Assembly (NCBI GenBank): GCA_002372545.1
Contig: DFHD01000080.1
Coordinates: 30,605-94,604, forward strand
Direction: 5' to 3'
DNA: 64,000 nt
From: Lachnospiraceae bacterium UBA3732
GTDB taxonomy: Bacteria; Bacillota; Clostridia; Lachnospirales; Lachnospiraceae
This document shows, one piece after another, positions 35,746-45,600 of this stretch. How positions within the stretch are numbered: the first letter of the stretch is position 1; the number at the start of each line of letters is the position of its first letter. Position numbers and translations under genes: made by a program. A model generated the notes under the pieces. It was given only the letters and a program-made list of their open reading frames with translations. It was not told the origin of the DNA and ran no database searches.

Positions 35746-35774
35746 ATTATAGTATAAACCGAAGGAAAGTGCAA
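35746..35774 (-). promoter_or_regulatory. Proximal promoter of the rhomboid-like operon
   Basis: Minus strand -10 TATAAT (35751-35746), 17-bp spacer, -35 TTGCAC (35774-35769). Perfect -10, weak -35. It lies 34 bp upstream of the gene start. Confidence 0.55.
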
Positions 35775-35797
35775 ACTGAATGTTTTTGAAGTACCTG

Positions 35798-35820
35798 CCG
35801 GACCGTTGCTTTAGGTCCGG
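35798..35820. repeat. Short inverted repeat in the rhomboid-operon leader
   Basis: CCGGACC (35798-35804) and GGTCCGG (35814-35820) form a perfect 7-bp hairpin with a 9-nt loop. No T-run follows. It lies between the terminator-like hairpin and the proximal promoter. Confidence 0.6.
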
Positions 35821-35840
35821 ATAAATCTTAAAGATCTGAT

Positions 35841-35881
35841 AAAAAAGACGGGAGCGCCGGTTTCCCGTTACGCTCCCGTCT
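35841..35881 (-). terminator. Strong rho-independent terminator
   Basis: An 11-bp perfect stem AGACGGGAGCG/CGCTCCCGTCT (35846-35856 with 35871-35881), 14-nt loop, followed on the minus strand by a run of six T residues. It can end the SLH-adhesin transcript, but it also lies directly downstream of a promoter at 35904-35932. Confidence 0.85.
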
Positions 35882-35903
35882 CAATTGAGATTGTGATAGT
35901 ATT

Positions 35904-35932
35904 ATATTACAACCACAAGGTCTTGTTGTCAA
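35904..35932 (-). promoter_or_regulatory. Consensus promoter with operator-like dyad, upstream of the terminator
   Basis: Minus strand -35 TTGACA (35932-35927, perfect), 17-bp spacer, -10 TAATAT (35909-35904). The spacer contains the dyad ACAAGACCTTGT. Transcripts starting near 35897 would meet the strong hairpin after about 15 bases, giving an RNA of roughly 50 nt unless readthrough occurs into the rhomboid operon. Confidence 0.55.
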
Positions 35933-35988
35933 GATTATTTTTATAAATCATAAAAATTTATCACAGTTGCTTTTCTTCCAAGTAAGGC

Positions 35989-38184
35989 TTAGTTTTCTTC
36001 CATATAGGCCTGCATGAACCTCTGCAGGATGCTGGCACATTCCGCCCTGGTCGTATTGGCCCTGGGATCAAGATAAAGCACGCCATTCTTTGTCTTTCCG
36101 CTGATGATCCCCATGGCATATGTCCAGGAAACGGCATCCCGTGCATATTTTGAAACCCTGTTGTAATCGGTGAACCCGGATATATCTTCTTTTGCCCCGG
36201 TGTCAAGCTGCATGTATTGCGCAAAGCGGAGAAGCAATGCCGCCATATCCTGCCGGCTTATCGGAGTTCCGGGACCGAAGGTCGTTGCAGTGAGGCCGCC
36301 GGTTACCTGATTGTTATAAGCCCAGAGGACGGCATCATGGTAATACTTTCCGGCCGCAACGTCTGTGAACGGCATATTTCCCGAAACAGGCGGCTTATCT
36401 GCGAGGAGATAAAGGGTAACGATAAACTGCCCTCTCGTTACATTCCCGTTAGGATTAAAGGTGGTATATCCGTCTCCGTCCGTATCTGCAATACCGGACA
36501 TGATCCCTCTCTCATACACATAGGAGATTCCCTTAAACTTCCAATTATCGGGATTACATGCCACATCCGTGAAGGGCCAGAGCTTTTTCGGCAGAGTAAC
36601 ATCGGCCGGGCTTACCTTCACATATTCATTATTCTGCAGAAGATAGACATTTCCGTACTGATCCCTGTAGTACTTCACATTTCCTTCAGCGGTATATGTG
36701 GGCAAAGCAGCGGGAACCTCTGTATATTCCGGCGGTTCCACAGAACCCTCTTCGAACCTGTAGCCAAAGTCGTCTACAAGAAGCCTGTAATGTCCGCTTA
36801 CATGATAATGACGGATGGCAACACGGATCGTCTTACCCCTCCAGTCCGCCAGAGAGAAGGAATACTTAAAATAAACATTGCCCGACTCCATGTCAGAAGA
36901 AAGCTTTGTCCATTTCTGCAGATTTTTGCAGCTAAGGTCTGCAGATGAAGCTTCTGCCGCGTAAACGGCGAATACCTCATCTCCCCAGCCCTCTTCGTAG
37001 TTTCTCGCCCAGAAGAAAACGGAGGCTTCGCCGGCATCGGCCGGAACGGTAACTGCCGGAGCGATCGCCCAGTTATCCGGGGTCAGGTTTTCCGTCTGTT
37101 CATCATTTGTCAAAAAGGTGTAGGAATCGGAATAAATTACAGAGCTTGCCGCAAGTCTTCCCGTGGTATGATCGTAGCTGTTACAATCCGGACCGTTATA
37201 AGACCAGTTAAAGCCATCTCCGTCCGCATCCACGAATACCCAGCCCTGCGATTCGGGATCCCGGCTGAAATGGAATCTGACCGGGTCCTCTTCCCATACG
37301 GCATAAAGCTGCAGGGATGCGGAAAGGGTAACGGCCTGCCCATCGTCGTAGAAGGTTCCGCTGCCGTCAGCCTTTGTATTCCACCCGGAAAAGAGATAGC
37401 CCTCCCGTGAAAAAAGACCCGTTCTGAGATTGACCGGACTGCCCTTTTTCACCTGCTGAACCGACGTCTGGCCGGACTGTCCGGGAATATTCTGATGAAA
37501 AGTGACCGTAACTGTATCCTCTGTATTGCTGCTTCCCGCAAACTTAACGCTGTTCCGGTAGCTTCTGCGGATAGCTGAACCAACGCCGTCTCCCGGTGTG
37601 ACTGCCTTTTCATCATCCATACAGTAGATGGAATAGGCATAGCTGCCGGGAAATGCGGCGAACCGTGGCGACTCACCATTATAGCTTCCCGTCGGATCGA
37701 CAACGATCAGGGCAAGATTGCATGCAGGATCATGGTAAAAAGGTGTGGTAAGGGAAATGGTCTGCCAGCCGGCGCTCCCGAAGGGCGCTGTACCGGAATA
37801 CACCTGGATCGCCTTCTCCACGGGAATGACCTGCTCCACGCCGCTGAACTGATTCAGCTCCGTATCCGCAAGATACACACGAAGCATTTTGCTGCTGTCA
37901 GCCTTCAGAACATGAAAGGAAATCTGATCGATCCGTCTCAGACTGCCCAGCTCTGAGGAAAGATAAAGCTGTTCGCTCCAGCTGTATTTATAATTATTAT
38001 GAACCGGCAGATAGTTCAGAAATGCGGAATCCTCAGCTTTCATCTCCTGCCCTTCGCCGATGGTAACGGTACTTCCGGTGGACGTTTCGTCTGCTTTAAT
38101 CGTAAAAACGGGGCGCAAAACTGACAGGGAAAGCAGGATAACGGTCAGAAACACCGATAAGGAAATATACTTTTTCTTCTGCAT
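35989..38184 (-). CDS. Secreted SLH-anchored protein with cleaved-adhesin and InlB-type repeat domains
   Basis: 731 residues from the ATG at 38184 (GGAGG eight bases upstream; a start seven codons earlier is less likely). Signal peptide about 1-30. A beta-rich domain (about 40-195) opens the mature part. Next comes a Listeria-Bacteroides (InlB B-type) repeat ending in FSGWNTKADGSGTFYDDGQ and LYAVWEE. A domain of the cleaved-adhesin/choice-of-anchor type follows (GWVFVDADGDGFNW ... PDNWAIAPAV ... LLVDDFGY). Three C-terminal SLH repeats (from about 530) should bind secondary cell-wall polymer. Likely a surface adhesin; the ligand is unknown. It is divergent from the activase and has its own promoter and terminator. 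Confidence 0.85.
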   Translation of the reverse strand: MQKKKYISLSVFLTVILLSLSVLRPVFTIKADETSTGSTVTIGEGQEMKAEDSAFLNYLPVHNNYKYSWSEQLYLSSELGSLRRIDQISFHVLKADSSKMLRVYLADTELNQFSGVEQVIPVEKAIQVYSGTAPFGSAGWQTISLTTPFYHDPACNLALIVVDPTGSYNGESPRFAAFPGSYAYSIYCMDDEKAVTPGDGVGSAIRRSYRNSVKFAGSSNTEDTVTVTFHQNIPGQSGQTSVQQVKKGSPVNLRTGLFSREGYLFSGWNTKADGSGTFYDDGQAVTLSASLQLYAVWEEDPVRFHFSRDPESQGWVFVDADGDGFNWSYNGPDCNSYDHTTGRLAASSVIYSDSYTFLTNDEQTENLTPDNWAIAPAVTVPADAGEASVFFWARNYEEGWGDEVFAVYAAEASSADLSCKNLQKWTKLSSDMESGNVYFKYSFSLADWRGKTIRVAIRHYHVSGHYRLLVDDFGYRFEEGSVEPPEYTEVPAALPTYTAEGNVKYYRDQYGNVYLLQNNEYVKVSPADVTLPKKLWPFTDVACNPDNWKFKGISYVYERGIMSGIADTDGDGYTTFNPNGNVTRGQFIVTLYLLADKPPVSGNMPFTDVAAGKYYHDAVLWAYNNQVTGGLTATTFGPGTPISRQDMAALLLRFAQYMQLDTGAKEDISGFTDYNRVSKYARDAVSWTYAMGIISGKTKNGVLYLDPRANTTRAECASILQRFMQAYMEEN

Positions 38185-38231
38185 TATGGTAACCTCCTTC
38201 AGCATGAGCTTATGTTCCCCATGCTTTTTTT

Positions 38232-38260
38232 ATTATAATTTGCTGATTATGAAATTTCAA
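38232..38260 (-). promoter_or_regulatory. Promoter of the SLH adhesin gene
   Basis: Minus strand -35 TTGAAA (38260-38255), 17-bp spacer, -10 TATAAT (38237-38232). Its -35 is one arm of an inverted repeat shared with the divergent activase promoter. Confidence 0.7.
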
Positions 38261-38278
38261 TCTATACTGTTGAAATTT
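38252..38278. promoter_or_regulatory. Inverted repeat linking two divergent promoters
   Basis: AAATTTCAA (38252-38260) and TTGAAATTT (38270-38278), perfect 9-bp arms separated by 9 bp, each arm containing the -35 of one divergent promoter. It could be an operator, or simply reflect two similar promoters. Confidence 0.5.
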
Positions 38279-38298
38279 AGTGCTGTTTTAGCTATAAT
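38270..38298 (+). promoter_or_regulatory. Promoter of the activase gene
   Basis: -35 TTGAAA (38270-38275), 17-bp spacer, -10 TATAAT (38293-38298), about 58 bp before the TTG start. Confidence 0.7.
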
Positions 38299-38356
38299 AC
38301 TTCTTTAGGTTTAATGAAGGTTTAAAGAATGACATTTTAATAATGGAGGAATAGTT

Positions 38357-41300
38357 TTGAACCGTTTAGGAATTGATATCGGCTCCACTACCGTTAAGGT
38401 TGCCGTTCTGGATGAAAATAATCAGCTTCTGTATTCAGAATATAAGCGGCATTTTGCCAGAATCAAGGAAACCCTTCGCGAGCTTCTGGAAAATGCCGTA
38501 AAGAGTATTGGCGACTGCCCCGTTTCCCCTGCCATTACCGGTTCCGGCGGACTGGCGCTGGCCAAGGTGATCGATGTGCCCTTTGAGCAGGAGGTCGTCT
38601 GCGTTTCCACCGCCCTTAAGACCTATGCGCCCAAGACGCAGGTGGCCATCGAGCTGGGCGGCGAGGATGCCAAGATCATATATTTTTCCAGAAGCGGGAT
38701 CGAGCAGCGGATGAATTCCGTATGCGCAGGCGGTACCGGTTCTTTTATTGACCAGATGGCCGCTCTTCTGATGACAGACGCAGAAGGTCTGAACGAATAT
38801 GCCAAAAGCTATGATACCATATATCCCATCGCCGCCCGCTGCGGCGTGTTTGCCAAGACAGATATCCAGCCTCTCATCAACGAGGGTGCAACAAAGGAGA
38901 ATCTGTCTGTTTCCATTTACCAGGCCGTAGTCAACCAGACCATTTCCGGCCTTGCCTGCGGAAAGCCCATCCGGGGCTATGTTGCATTTCTGGGCGGTCC
39001 CCTTCACTTCCAGGATCAGCTTCGCGAATGCTTTATCCGTACGCTGAAACTGGATGCGGAGCATACCATTATTCCCGAAAATTCCCATCTTTTCGCCGCA
39101 AGCGGCGCTGCGCTCCATGCAGATCCGGAGGCGAAATCCATTCTTCTCTCCGCCATGGCGGAAAAGCTTACGCCGGAACTGAAGATCGAGGTGGAGGTGA
39201 ACCGTCTCGAGCCTCTTTTTGCCAATAAAGAAGAGTATGACGCCTTTTTTGCCCGTCAGTCCGCATATTGTATCAGCCGTAAGCCGCTTGCCGAAGCAAA
39301 GGGGCCTGTTTACCTCGGTATCGACGCCGGCTCCACAACTACAAAGCTCGCCCTGATCGACCGGGACGGCTCCCTTCTGTATGATTTTTACAGCAACAAT
39401 AACGGAAGTCCCGTGAACACCACCATCCGCGCGATGAAGGAAATCTACTCTCTTCTTCCCGAGGATGCCTATATTGCCGGCAGCTGCTCCACCGGTTACG
39501 GCGAGGCGCTGCTGAAATCCGCCTTTAATCTGGATTTTGGCGAGGTGGAAACCATAGCCCATTATACAGCAGCTGCTTTCTTTGATCCGGAGGTGGATAC
39601 CATTCTGGATATCGGCGGTCAGGACATGAAGTGCATTAAGATCAAAAACGGCGTCGTGGATAACGTCATGCTGAACGAATCCTGCTCCTCCGGCTGCGGC
39701 TCTTTTATCGAGACCTTTGCCCGCTCGCTGGATTATGAGGTTAAGGATTTTGCCAGGATCGCTCTTTTTGCGAAGTCTCCGATCGACCTGGGAAGCCGCT
39801 GCACGGTTTTTATGAATTCCAAGGTGAAGCAGGCGCAGAAGGAAGGCGCAACGGTTGAAGATATATCCTCCGGTCTTGCCTATTCCGTTATCAAAAACGC
39901 CCTGCTGAAGGTCATTAAGCTGACCGATCCGAAGCAGCTGGGCAAAAAGATCGTTGTACAGGGCGGAACCTTCTACAATGACGCCGTTCTCCGTGCTTTC
40001 GAGCTGGTAGCCGGACACGAGGCCATCCGTCCCGATATCGCCGGCATCATGGGCGCCTTCGGCGCCGCCCTCATTGCCAGAGATAACCAGCCGGAGGAAA
40101 AGCTTTCCGGTACTCTGGGCAGGGAGGATGTGGAAGCCCTGACCTATGAAACCCGGATGGCACGCTGCGGTCTTTGCACCAACAACTGTCTTCTCACCAT
40201 CAATCAGTTCTCCGGCGGAAGACGGTTCATCACCGGCAATCGCTGCGAACGCGGCCTTGGCATGAAGAAAAACGCAGAGAATCTGCCGAATCTTTATGAA
40301 TATAAGTTTAACCGCATCTTCGGCTACAAGCCTCTCCCCAAAGAAAAGGCTTTCCGGGGTGAGATTGGTGTGCCCCGCGTACTGAATATGTATGAAAACT
40401 ATCCCTTCTGGTATACGTTCCTGACCAGGCTGGGCTACCGGGTGATCCTTTCTCCAAAGTCCTCAAAGGCCATCTACCAGCTGGGTATTGAAAGCATCCC
40501 CAGCGATACGGAGTGTTATCCCGCAAAAATGAGCCACGGTCATGTTATGTGGCTGATCCGAAGCGGTCTGAAGACCATATTCTATCCCTGTATTCCCTAC
40601 GAGATGAATGAGACGCCGGATGCCAATAACCATTATAACTGCCCCATCGTCACCTCCTATTCCGAGAATATCAAAAATAATATGGAGGAGATTGAGACCG
40701 AGAACATCACCTATATCCGCCCCTTCCTTGCACTGGATAATCCGGAAGCACTGAAGGACAGGATGTACAGGGAATTTATCAAATACACAGACATTACCAG
40801 AGAAGAGATTTCCGACGCCATCGATGCTGCCTACAGGGAAGCAGAGGCGGTTAAAAAGGATGTGCAGAAAAAGGGTGAGGAAACCCTGGCATTCCTGAAA
40901 AAGACAGGAAAAATGGGTATTGTTCTTGCCGGCCGGCCCTATCATGTGGATCCGGAGATCAATCACGGCATCCCCGAAATGATCAATTCCTTCGGTGCGG
41001 CTGTTCTTTCCGAGGACAGCATTGCCCACCTGGGAACGGTGGAGCGTCCGCTTATCGTATCCGACCAGTGGATGTATCATTCCCGCCTTTACAAGGCGGC
41101 GAGCTATGTCAAGACGAACCGGAACCTGGAGCTGATCCAGCTCTTCTCCTTTGGCTGCGGCCTGGACGCCGTTACAACGGATTGTGTGAATGATATCCTG
41201 TCCAGATCCAATAAGATCTACACGGTACTGAAGATCGATGAGGTATCCAATCTGGGTGCAGCCCGCATCCGTATCCGTTCACTTCTCTCCGCAGTCAAGG

Positions 41301-42598
41301 TACGGCAGAAAAAACATTATATGCCTGTTCCCGCGACCACGGATTATAAAAGAGTGGAATTTACGAAGGCTATGCAGGAGGACTATACCGTACTGGTTCC
41401 CCAGATGTCACCGATCCACTTCAGCATCCTGCAGCCGGCCATGAATAAGTTCAATATTCATTTTGTCATGCTGCCGGACGCCACAAAAGAAACGGTCAAT
41501 GTCGGACTGAAGTATGTCAACAACGATGCCTGCTACCCTTCCATCATCGTCATCGGACAGCTGATGGAGGCGATCCAGTCAGGAAAATACAATACCGATA
41601 AGCTGGCTGTGGCCATCACCCAGACGGGCGGCGGCTGCCGCGCCACCAACTATATCGGCTTTATCCGCAGGGCTTTTGATAACGCCGGCCTCAGCCATAT
41701 CCCGGTCATATCCATCAGCGCGCAGGGACTGGAGAAGAATTCCGGCTTCAAGGTGAATATCCCCGGCCTGAAATGCGCTATGCATGCGGTTCTTTACGGA
41801 GACCTCTTTATGCGTGTCGTATACCGGACAAGGCCGTACGAAAAGGTGAAAGGCTCTGTCAATAAGCTGCATAAGAAGTGGGAAAAGATCTGCATCCGCG
41901 ATATCCAGAGAGGATCCCATAATTTCGGAAGGATCTGCCGGGATATCGTCCGGGATTTTGATAATATTCCTATTTATGAGGATGTAAGAAAGCCGAGGGT
42001 CGGCATTGTCGGCGAGATTCTGGTGAAATTCCTCCCCTCCGCCAATAACCATCTGGTGGATCTTCTGGAGCAGGAAGGCGCCGAAGCGGTCATGCCGGAT
42101 CTTTTGGACTTCCTCCTCTACTCTCTTTACAATAATAATTACAAGTATGAATTTCTGGGTAAATCAAAGAAGTCCAAGCTGATCGGCAATACCTCGATCT
42201 GGGTACTGGAGCGACTGAGAAAACCGATGTCCAACGCGCTGAAAAAAAGTAAGCGCTTTACGCCGCCCACGCCCATTGCGGAGATTGCGGAATACGCAAG
42301 GCCAATCGTTTCCATCGGAAACGAGACCGGCGAAGGCTGGTTCCTGACAGGAGAAATGATCGAGCTGATCCACAGCGGCGCTCCGAATATCGTCTGCTGC
42401 CAGCCCTTTGCCTGCCTGCCGAACCATATCATCGGTAAGGGCGTGATCAAAAAGCTGCGTGCAGTCTACCCGGATTCCAATATCACACCTATTGATTTTG
42501 ACCCCGGCGCTTCCGAGGTCAACCAGGTGAACCGGATCAAGCTCATGCTCGCCGCCGCAAGAGAAAACCTAAAAAACAGTACTGATCACAATTTATAA
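38357..42598 (+). CDS. Giant 2-hydroxyacyl-CoA-dehydratase-activase-type protein (two ASKHA domains, DUF2229)
   Basis: 1413 residues from a TTG start with GGAGG seven bases upstream. Two BadF/HgdC-type ASKHA ATPase domains are fused: the first from residue 1 ([10 protein letters not shown]) with cluster cysteines Cys123 and Cys162; the second from Tyr319 ([10 protein letters not shown]) with Cys443 and Cys482. Both pairs have the 39-residue spacing of HgdC, whose dimer holds one [4Fe-4S]. A DUF2229 region follows (about 640-880), then a region resembling dehydratase subunits with a [10 protein letters not shown] motif. HgdC-type proteins drive ATP-dependent low-potential electron transfer. 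No dehydratase genes are nearby, so the substrate is unknown. It is the only protein gene here on the plus strand. Confidence 0.9.
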   Translation: MNRLGIDIGSTTVKVAVLDENNQLLYSEYKRHFARIKETLRELLENAVKSIGDCPVSPAITGSGGLALAKVIDVPFEQEVVCVSTALKTYAPKTQVAIELGGEDAKIIYFSRSGIEQRMNSVCAGGTGSFIDQMAALLMTDAEGLNEYAKSYDTIYPIAARCGVFAKTDIQPLINEGATKENLSVSIYQAVVNQTISGLACGKPIRGYVAFLGGPLHFQDQLRECFIRTLKLDAEHTIIPENSHLFAASGAALHADPEAKSILLSAMAEKLTPELKIEVEVNRLEPLFANKEEYDAFFARQSAYCISRKPLAEAKGPVYLGIDAGSTTTKLALIDRDGSLLYDFYSNNNGSPVNTTIRAMKEIYSLLPEDAYIAGSCSTGYGEALLKSAFNLDFGEVETIAHYTAAAFFDPEVDTILDIGGQDMKCIKIKNGVVDNVMLNESCSSGCGSFIETFARSLDYEVKDFARIALFAKSPIDLGSRCTVFMNSKVKQAQKEGATVEDISSGLAYSVIKNALLKVIKLTDPKQLGKKIVVQGGTFYNDAVLRAFELVAGHEAIRPDIAGIMGAFGAALIARDNQPEEKLSGTLGREDVEALTYETRMARCGLCTNNCLLTINQFSGGRRFITGNRCERGLGMKKNAENLPNLYEYKFNRIFGYKPLPKEKAFRGEIGVPRVLNMYENYPFWYTFLTRLGYRVILSPKSSKAIYQLGIESIPSDTECYPAKMSHGHVMWLIRSGLKTIFYPCIPYEMNETPDANNHYNCPIVTSYSENIKNNMEEIETENITYIRPFLALDNPEALKDRMYREFIKYTDITREEISDAIDAAYREAEAVKKDVQKKGEETLAFLKKTGKMGIVLAGRPYHVDPEINHGIPEMINSFGAAVLSEDSIAHLGTVERPLIVSDQWMYHSRLYKAASYVKTNRNLELIQLFSFGCGLDAVTTDCVNDILSRSNKIYTVLKIDEVSNLGAARIRIRSLLSAVKVRQKKHYMPVPATTDYKRVEFTKAMQEDYTVLVPQMSPIHFSILQPAMNKFNIHFVMLPDATKETVNVGLKYVNNDACYPSIIVIGQLMEAIQSGKYNTDKLAVAITQTGGGCRATNYIGFIRRAFDNAGLSHIPVISISAQGLEKNSGFKVNIPGLKCAMHAVLYGDLFMRVVYRTRPYEKVKGSVNKLHKKWEKICIRDIQRGSHNFGRICRDIVRDFDNIPIYEDVRKPRVGIVGEILVKFLPSANNHLVDLLEQEGAEAVMPDLLDFLLYSLYNNNYKYEFLGKSKKSKLIGNTSIWVLERLRKPMSNALKKSKRFTPPTPIAEIAEYARPIVSIGNETGEGWFLTGEMIELIHSGAPNIVCCQPFACLPNHIIGKGVIKKLRAVYPDSNITPIDFDPGASEVNQVNRIKLMLAAARENLKNSTDHNL

Positions 42599-42601
42599 AT
42601 C

Positions 42602-42644
42602 AAAAAAGCAAAACCGGCCGCTTGCGGACAGGTTTTGCTTTTTT
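42602..42644. terminator. Bidirectional terminator between convergent genes
   Basis: A 14-bp perfect stem (42602-42615 with 42631-42644) begins with an A-run and ends with a T-run, loop 15 nt. It lies 3 bp after the activase stop and 27 bp beyond the SLH-repeat gene stop on the other strand, so it can end both transcripts. Confidence 0.88.
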
Positions 42645-42671
42645 AGATTTATGGACTGCGAAGCAGTAACC

Positions 42672-45600
42672 TCATTTGCCTACTCCATACATCTGCATAA
42701 ATCTTGCAAAGATGGATGCTGCATCCCTTCTTGTAAGGGAATTCAGAGCGCCAACGATCAGGTCGCCGTTTTTATCCACGGAACCTACGATCAGTTCCTT
42801 AGCCCCTGCGTATTTAAGCGCATTTTTCCGCCATTTACCGGGAATCTCATCCTTATACCGGGAAAGGTCGTAGTCATCCTGCATAGCCTTAATGCTGTCT
42901 TCTGTTTCCAGCCCCATCATCTTTGCGTATTGCATGAGCATGGCTGCGCAGTCTGCTCTGGTCACTTCATCCTTAGGTCCGAAATAAAGCTTTCCGCCCT
43001 TTTCCGTACCGGAAATGATTCCCATTTCCTTTCCCCACTGGCAGGCATCGAAGTAGAAGGGCTTCTTTCCTTTACTGTTCAGATTCACATCTGCAAAATC
43101 GCAGCTGTCATAGGTATTATCAGCTCCGGCGAGACGGTAAAGCATGGAGATCAGCTGTCCCTTGGTAAGTACTCCCTTGGGGGCAAAGGTGCCGTCTTCA
43201 TTACCTGCCATTACGCCATTTTCCAGACAGAACTGTACGGATTCATAGTAATATACCTCTGCCATGGTGCTTGTACTGTATCTTTTCACATCGGAAAACG
43301 GATTATCTGCCAGATCCTTTCCGATACCGAAGCTGCCGCCCTCCATAACGAGCACGAGCAGATCTCCTTCGTAGCCGTCAATGTAGGAAATGGTAGCTTC
43401 ATATTCTCCGTTTCTCATGGCATCAACAGTCTGCGGTACCTCTGCATTCTCACGGAAGTCAGTAATGAACATACTTTCATCATTAAATTCAATATGCTTT
43501 TCAACCTTATCTGCATAGCCTCTGTCATCGGGCATAAAGATGGAGATCTGCGGAGCAGAGTCTGCGGGAACAGTAAGATCAAAGCTTTCTCCCGGGATAT
43601 TTTTCAGCTTCAGCATTTTCCCGATAAGCGGTGTGGAAAAGCCTTCCTGATTTCTTCTGAAGGAATAAATATCATCTGCAGCCTCAATACGGTTCATTTT
43701 ACCAACCTGAAGCTCCTCAAGATTGTCAACCTTATCCACCTGTTCCGTAACATCCGTAACAGATATGGTAAACTCATCAGCAGTATCCGGATCACCATAG
43801 CTTAATACCCAGAAATAGAGCATCTCTGCATCACCGTCATACAGTACGGAACTATCCGATATACTTCCATTCGTACGGATCATGACATCATTTCCATCAT
43901 CCAGATCATCGTAGATCAGTACATCATAGTCATGCTCAAGAGCTTCGGTCTCTATATGAACCGCTGCTTTCTTATTCGGCGAAACCGGATAGGCAAATAA
44001 TACGCCTTTTCCCCCATCCGGACCGACACCGGTTTTCCACTCATTTGTTTCCGGATCCAATTCCTGAATATAATGATAATAGATCGCATCAAACGCATAA
44101 TCCGAATGATCCAATGTCAGGGGCTGCCCTGCTTCAATAGGAATAGCCTTATCCTTCTGTCTGCTGAGAAGATATTCATCTGCGTCGATATAGCTGAGCT
44201 CTGCCGTGGCTTCTTCCATATCGGAGCCGTGCTGATACCAGAGATATACCATGATCGGATCATCGCCGGTATTGGTGATCATCTTCTCCACTGAATGCCA
44301 ATAATAATCCAGATGATAAGGATTCTCTGAAGTAAAATAATTAAATACTGCCTCCTCGCCCTGCGCCTCTAATCTGGCAGTTTTTCCTGCAGGAAGAGTA
44401 AATCCAAGAAGGGTGCCGGTTTCATTCCAGCTGTCCGTGTGCAGAATATCATCCTCATACCACTGACTTGTGATAATGACCTTCCGTGTAGGAAGCTCAT
44501 TGAGCTGATTTGAACCTTCTTCCAGAGTATAATACTCATCTAACGTATTCTGAAGCGCCAGGGAGGAAGTATCTACCAGTTCAAGCTTCAAAATATCCTC
44601 TTCCGGATCATCATTTTCCTCGATCAGAACATATAAAACAATATCATGCTGATACAGATTGGAGAAGGAATAATCCAGTTCATCATCCCAGAAGCCCCAG
44701 TAATCTGAGAAATCATTTTTAGGATTTCCCTCTTCATCCAGAACATCATAGATTTCTCCGCAGACCGGCGTTTCTGATGATAAAACAGCTGTCTTCCCCT
44801 TCGGTATTGTAACCTTATAAAGGATACCGCTCACCAGATTACCACAGATTATTTCCTCACCACTTTCAGAATCATATTCGTGCCAATGCTTGTAATAATC
44901 TGTCACGTCACTATACCGGATCGTATTTTCGCCTTCTTCAAGCTCCTTCGCTTCATCCAGCCTGTTTTCAACAGCGTAATCTCCGGGATCGAAGAGATCT
45001 AAGTGAAGATTAAACTCATGGTCACATTCAACCCAGACATAATATGTTTTTCCGCCCATAAAGGAATACTTACTCTCTTCATCGTCCCTATCTTCATCCT
45101 TAAAATGATAAATATGCCATGGATGCTCAAAATCACCATCAGCCATGAAATAAGCATCCACGCTGTACTGATCCGCTTCTTCGGGCGGTTCAATGGAAGC
45201 ATGGATAGAACTGCCTATAGGAACATCGATCCGGTAGAGTTTACCGTACATCAGTTGGTTTGAAGTCATCTCAATATCCGTATCTGTTTCCTCATCATAC
45301 CAAAGGTATTTGAAGGTGAGGATCGCCTGGTCACAGTCCATTGTAGGCTCGATCTGATTATCCCCTATCTGAAGCTCCGTAGCGCTGTCTGTCCTGTTTC
45401 TGATCATGAGCGGTTCGATATCCAGAAGCTCTGCATCTACGTTATAGGCAATGGTTCCATCCATCCAGAGATAGACATCCCGGTCAGAATCACTGTCATT
45501 CAAATAAACGATCGGTCCGCCTGAATAAAATGTCATACTCGAACTGTCATAATTTCCATATGTGCCGAAATATGGATGGGCACTCAGATCCTCAAAAAGG

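Noticed and set aside
38435..40018. 527-codon minus-strand frame inside the activase
   Set aside because: The plus strand carries both activase domains with a promoter and a ribosome site; the minus frame is a shadow.
42651..43805. 384-codon plus-strand frame downstream of the activase
   Set aside because: Antisense to the SLH repeats of the large surface protein and beyond a strong bidirectional terminator.
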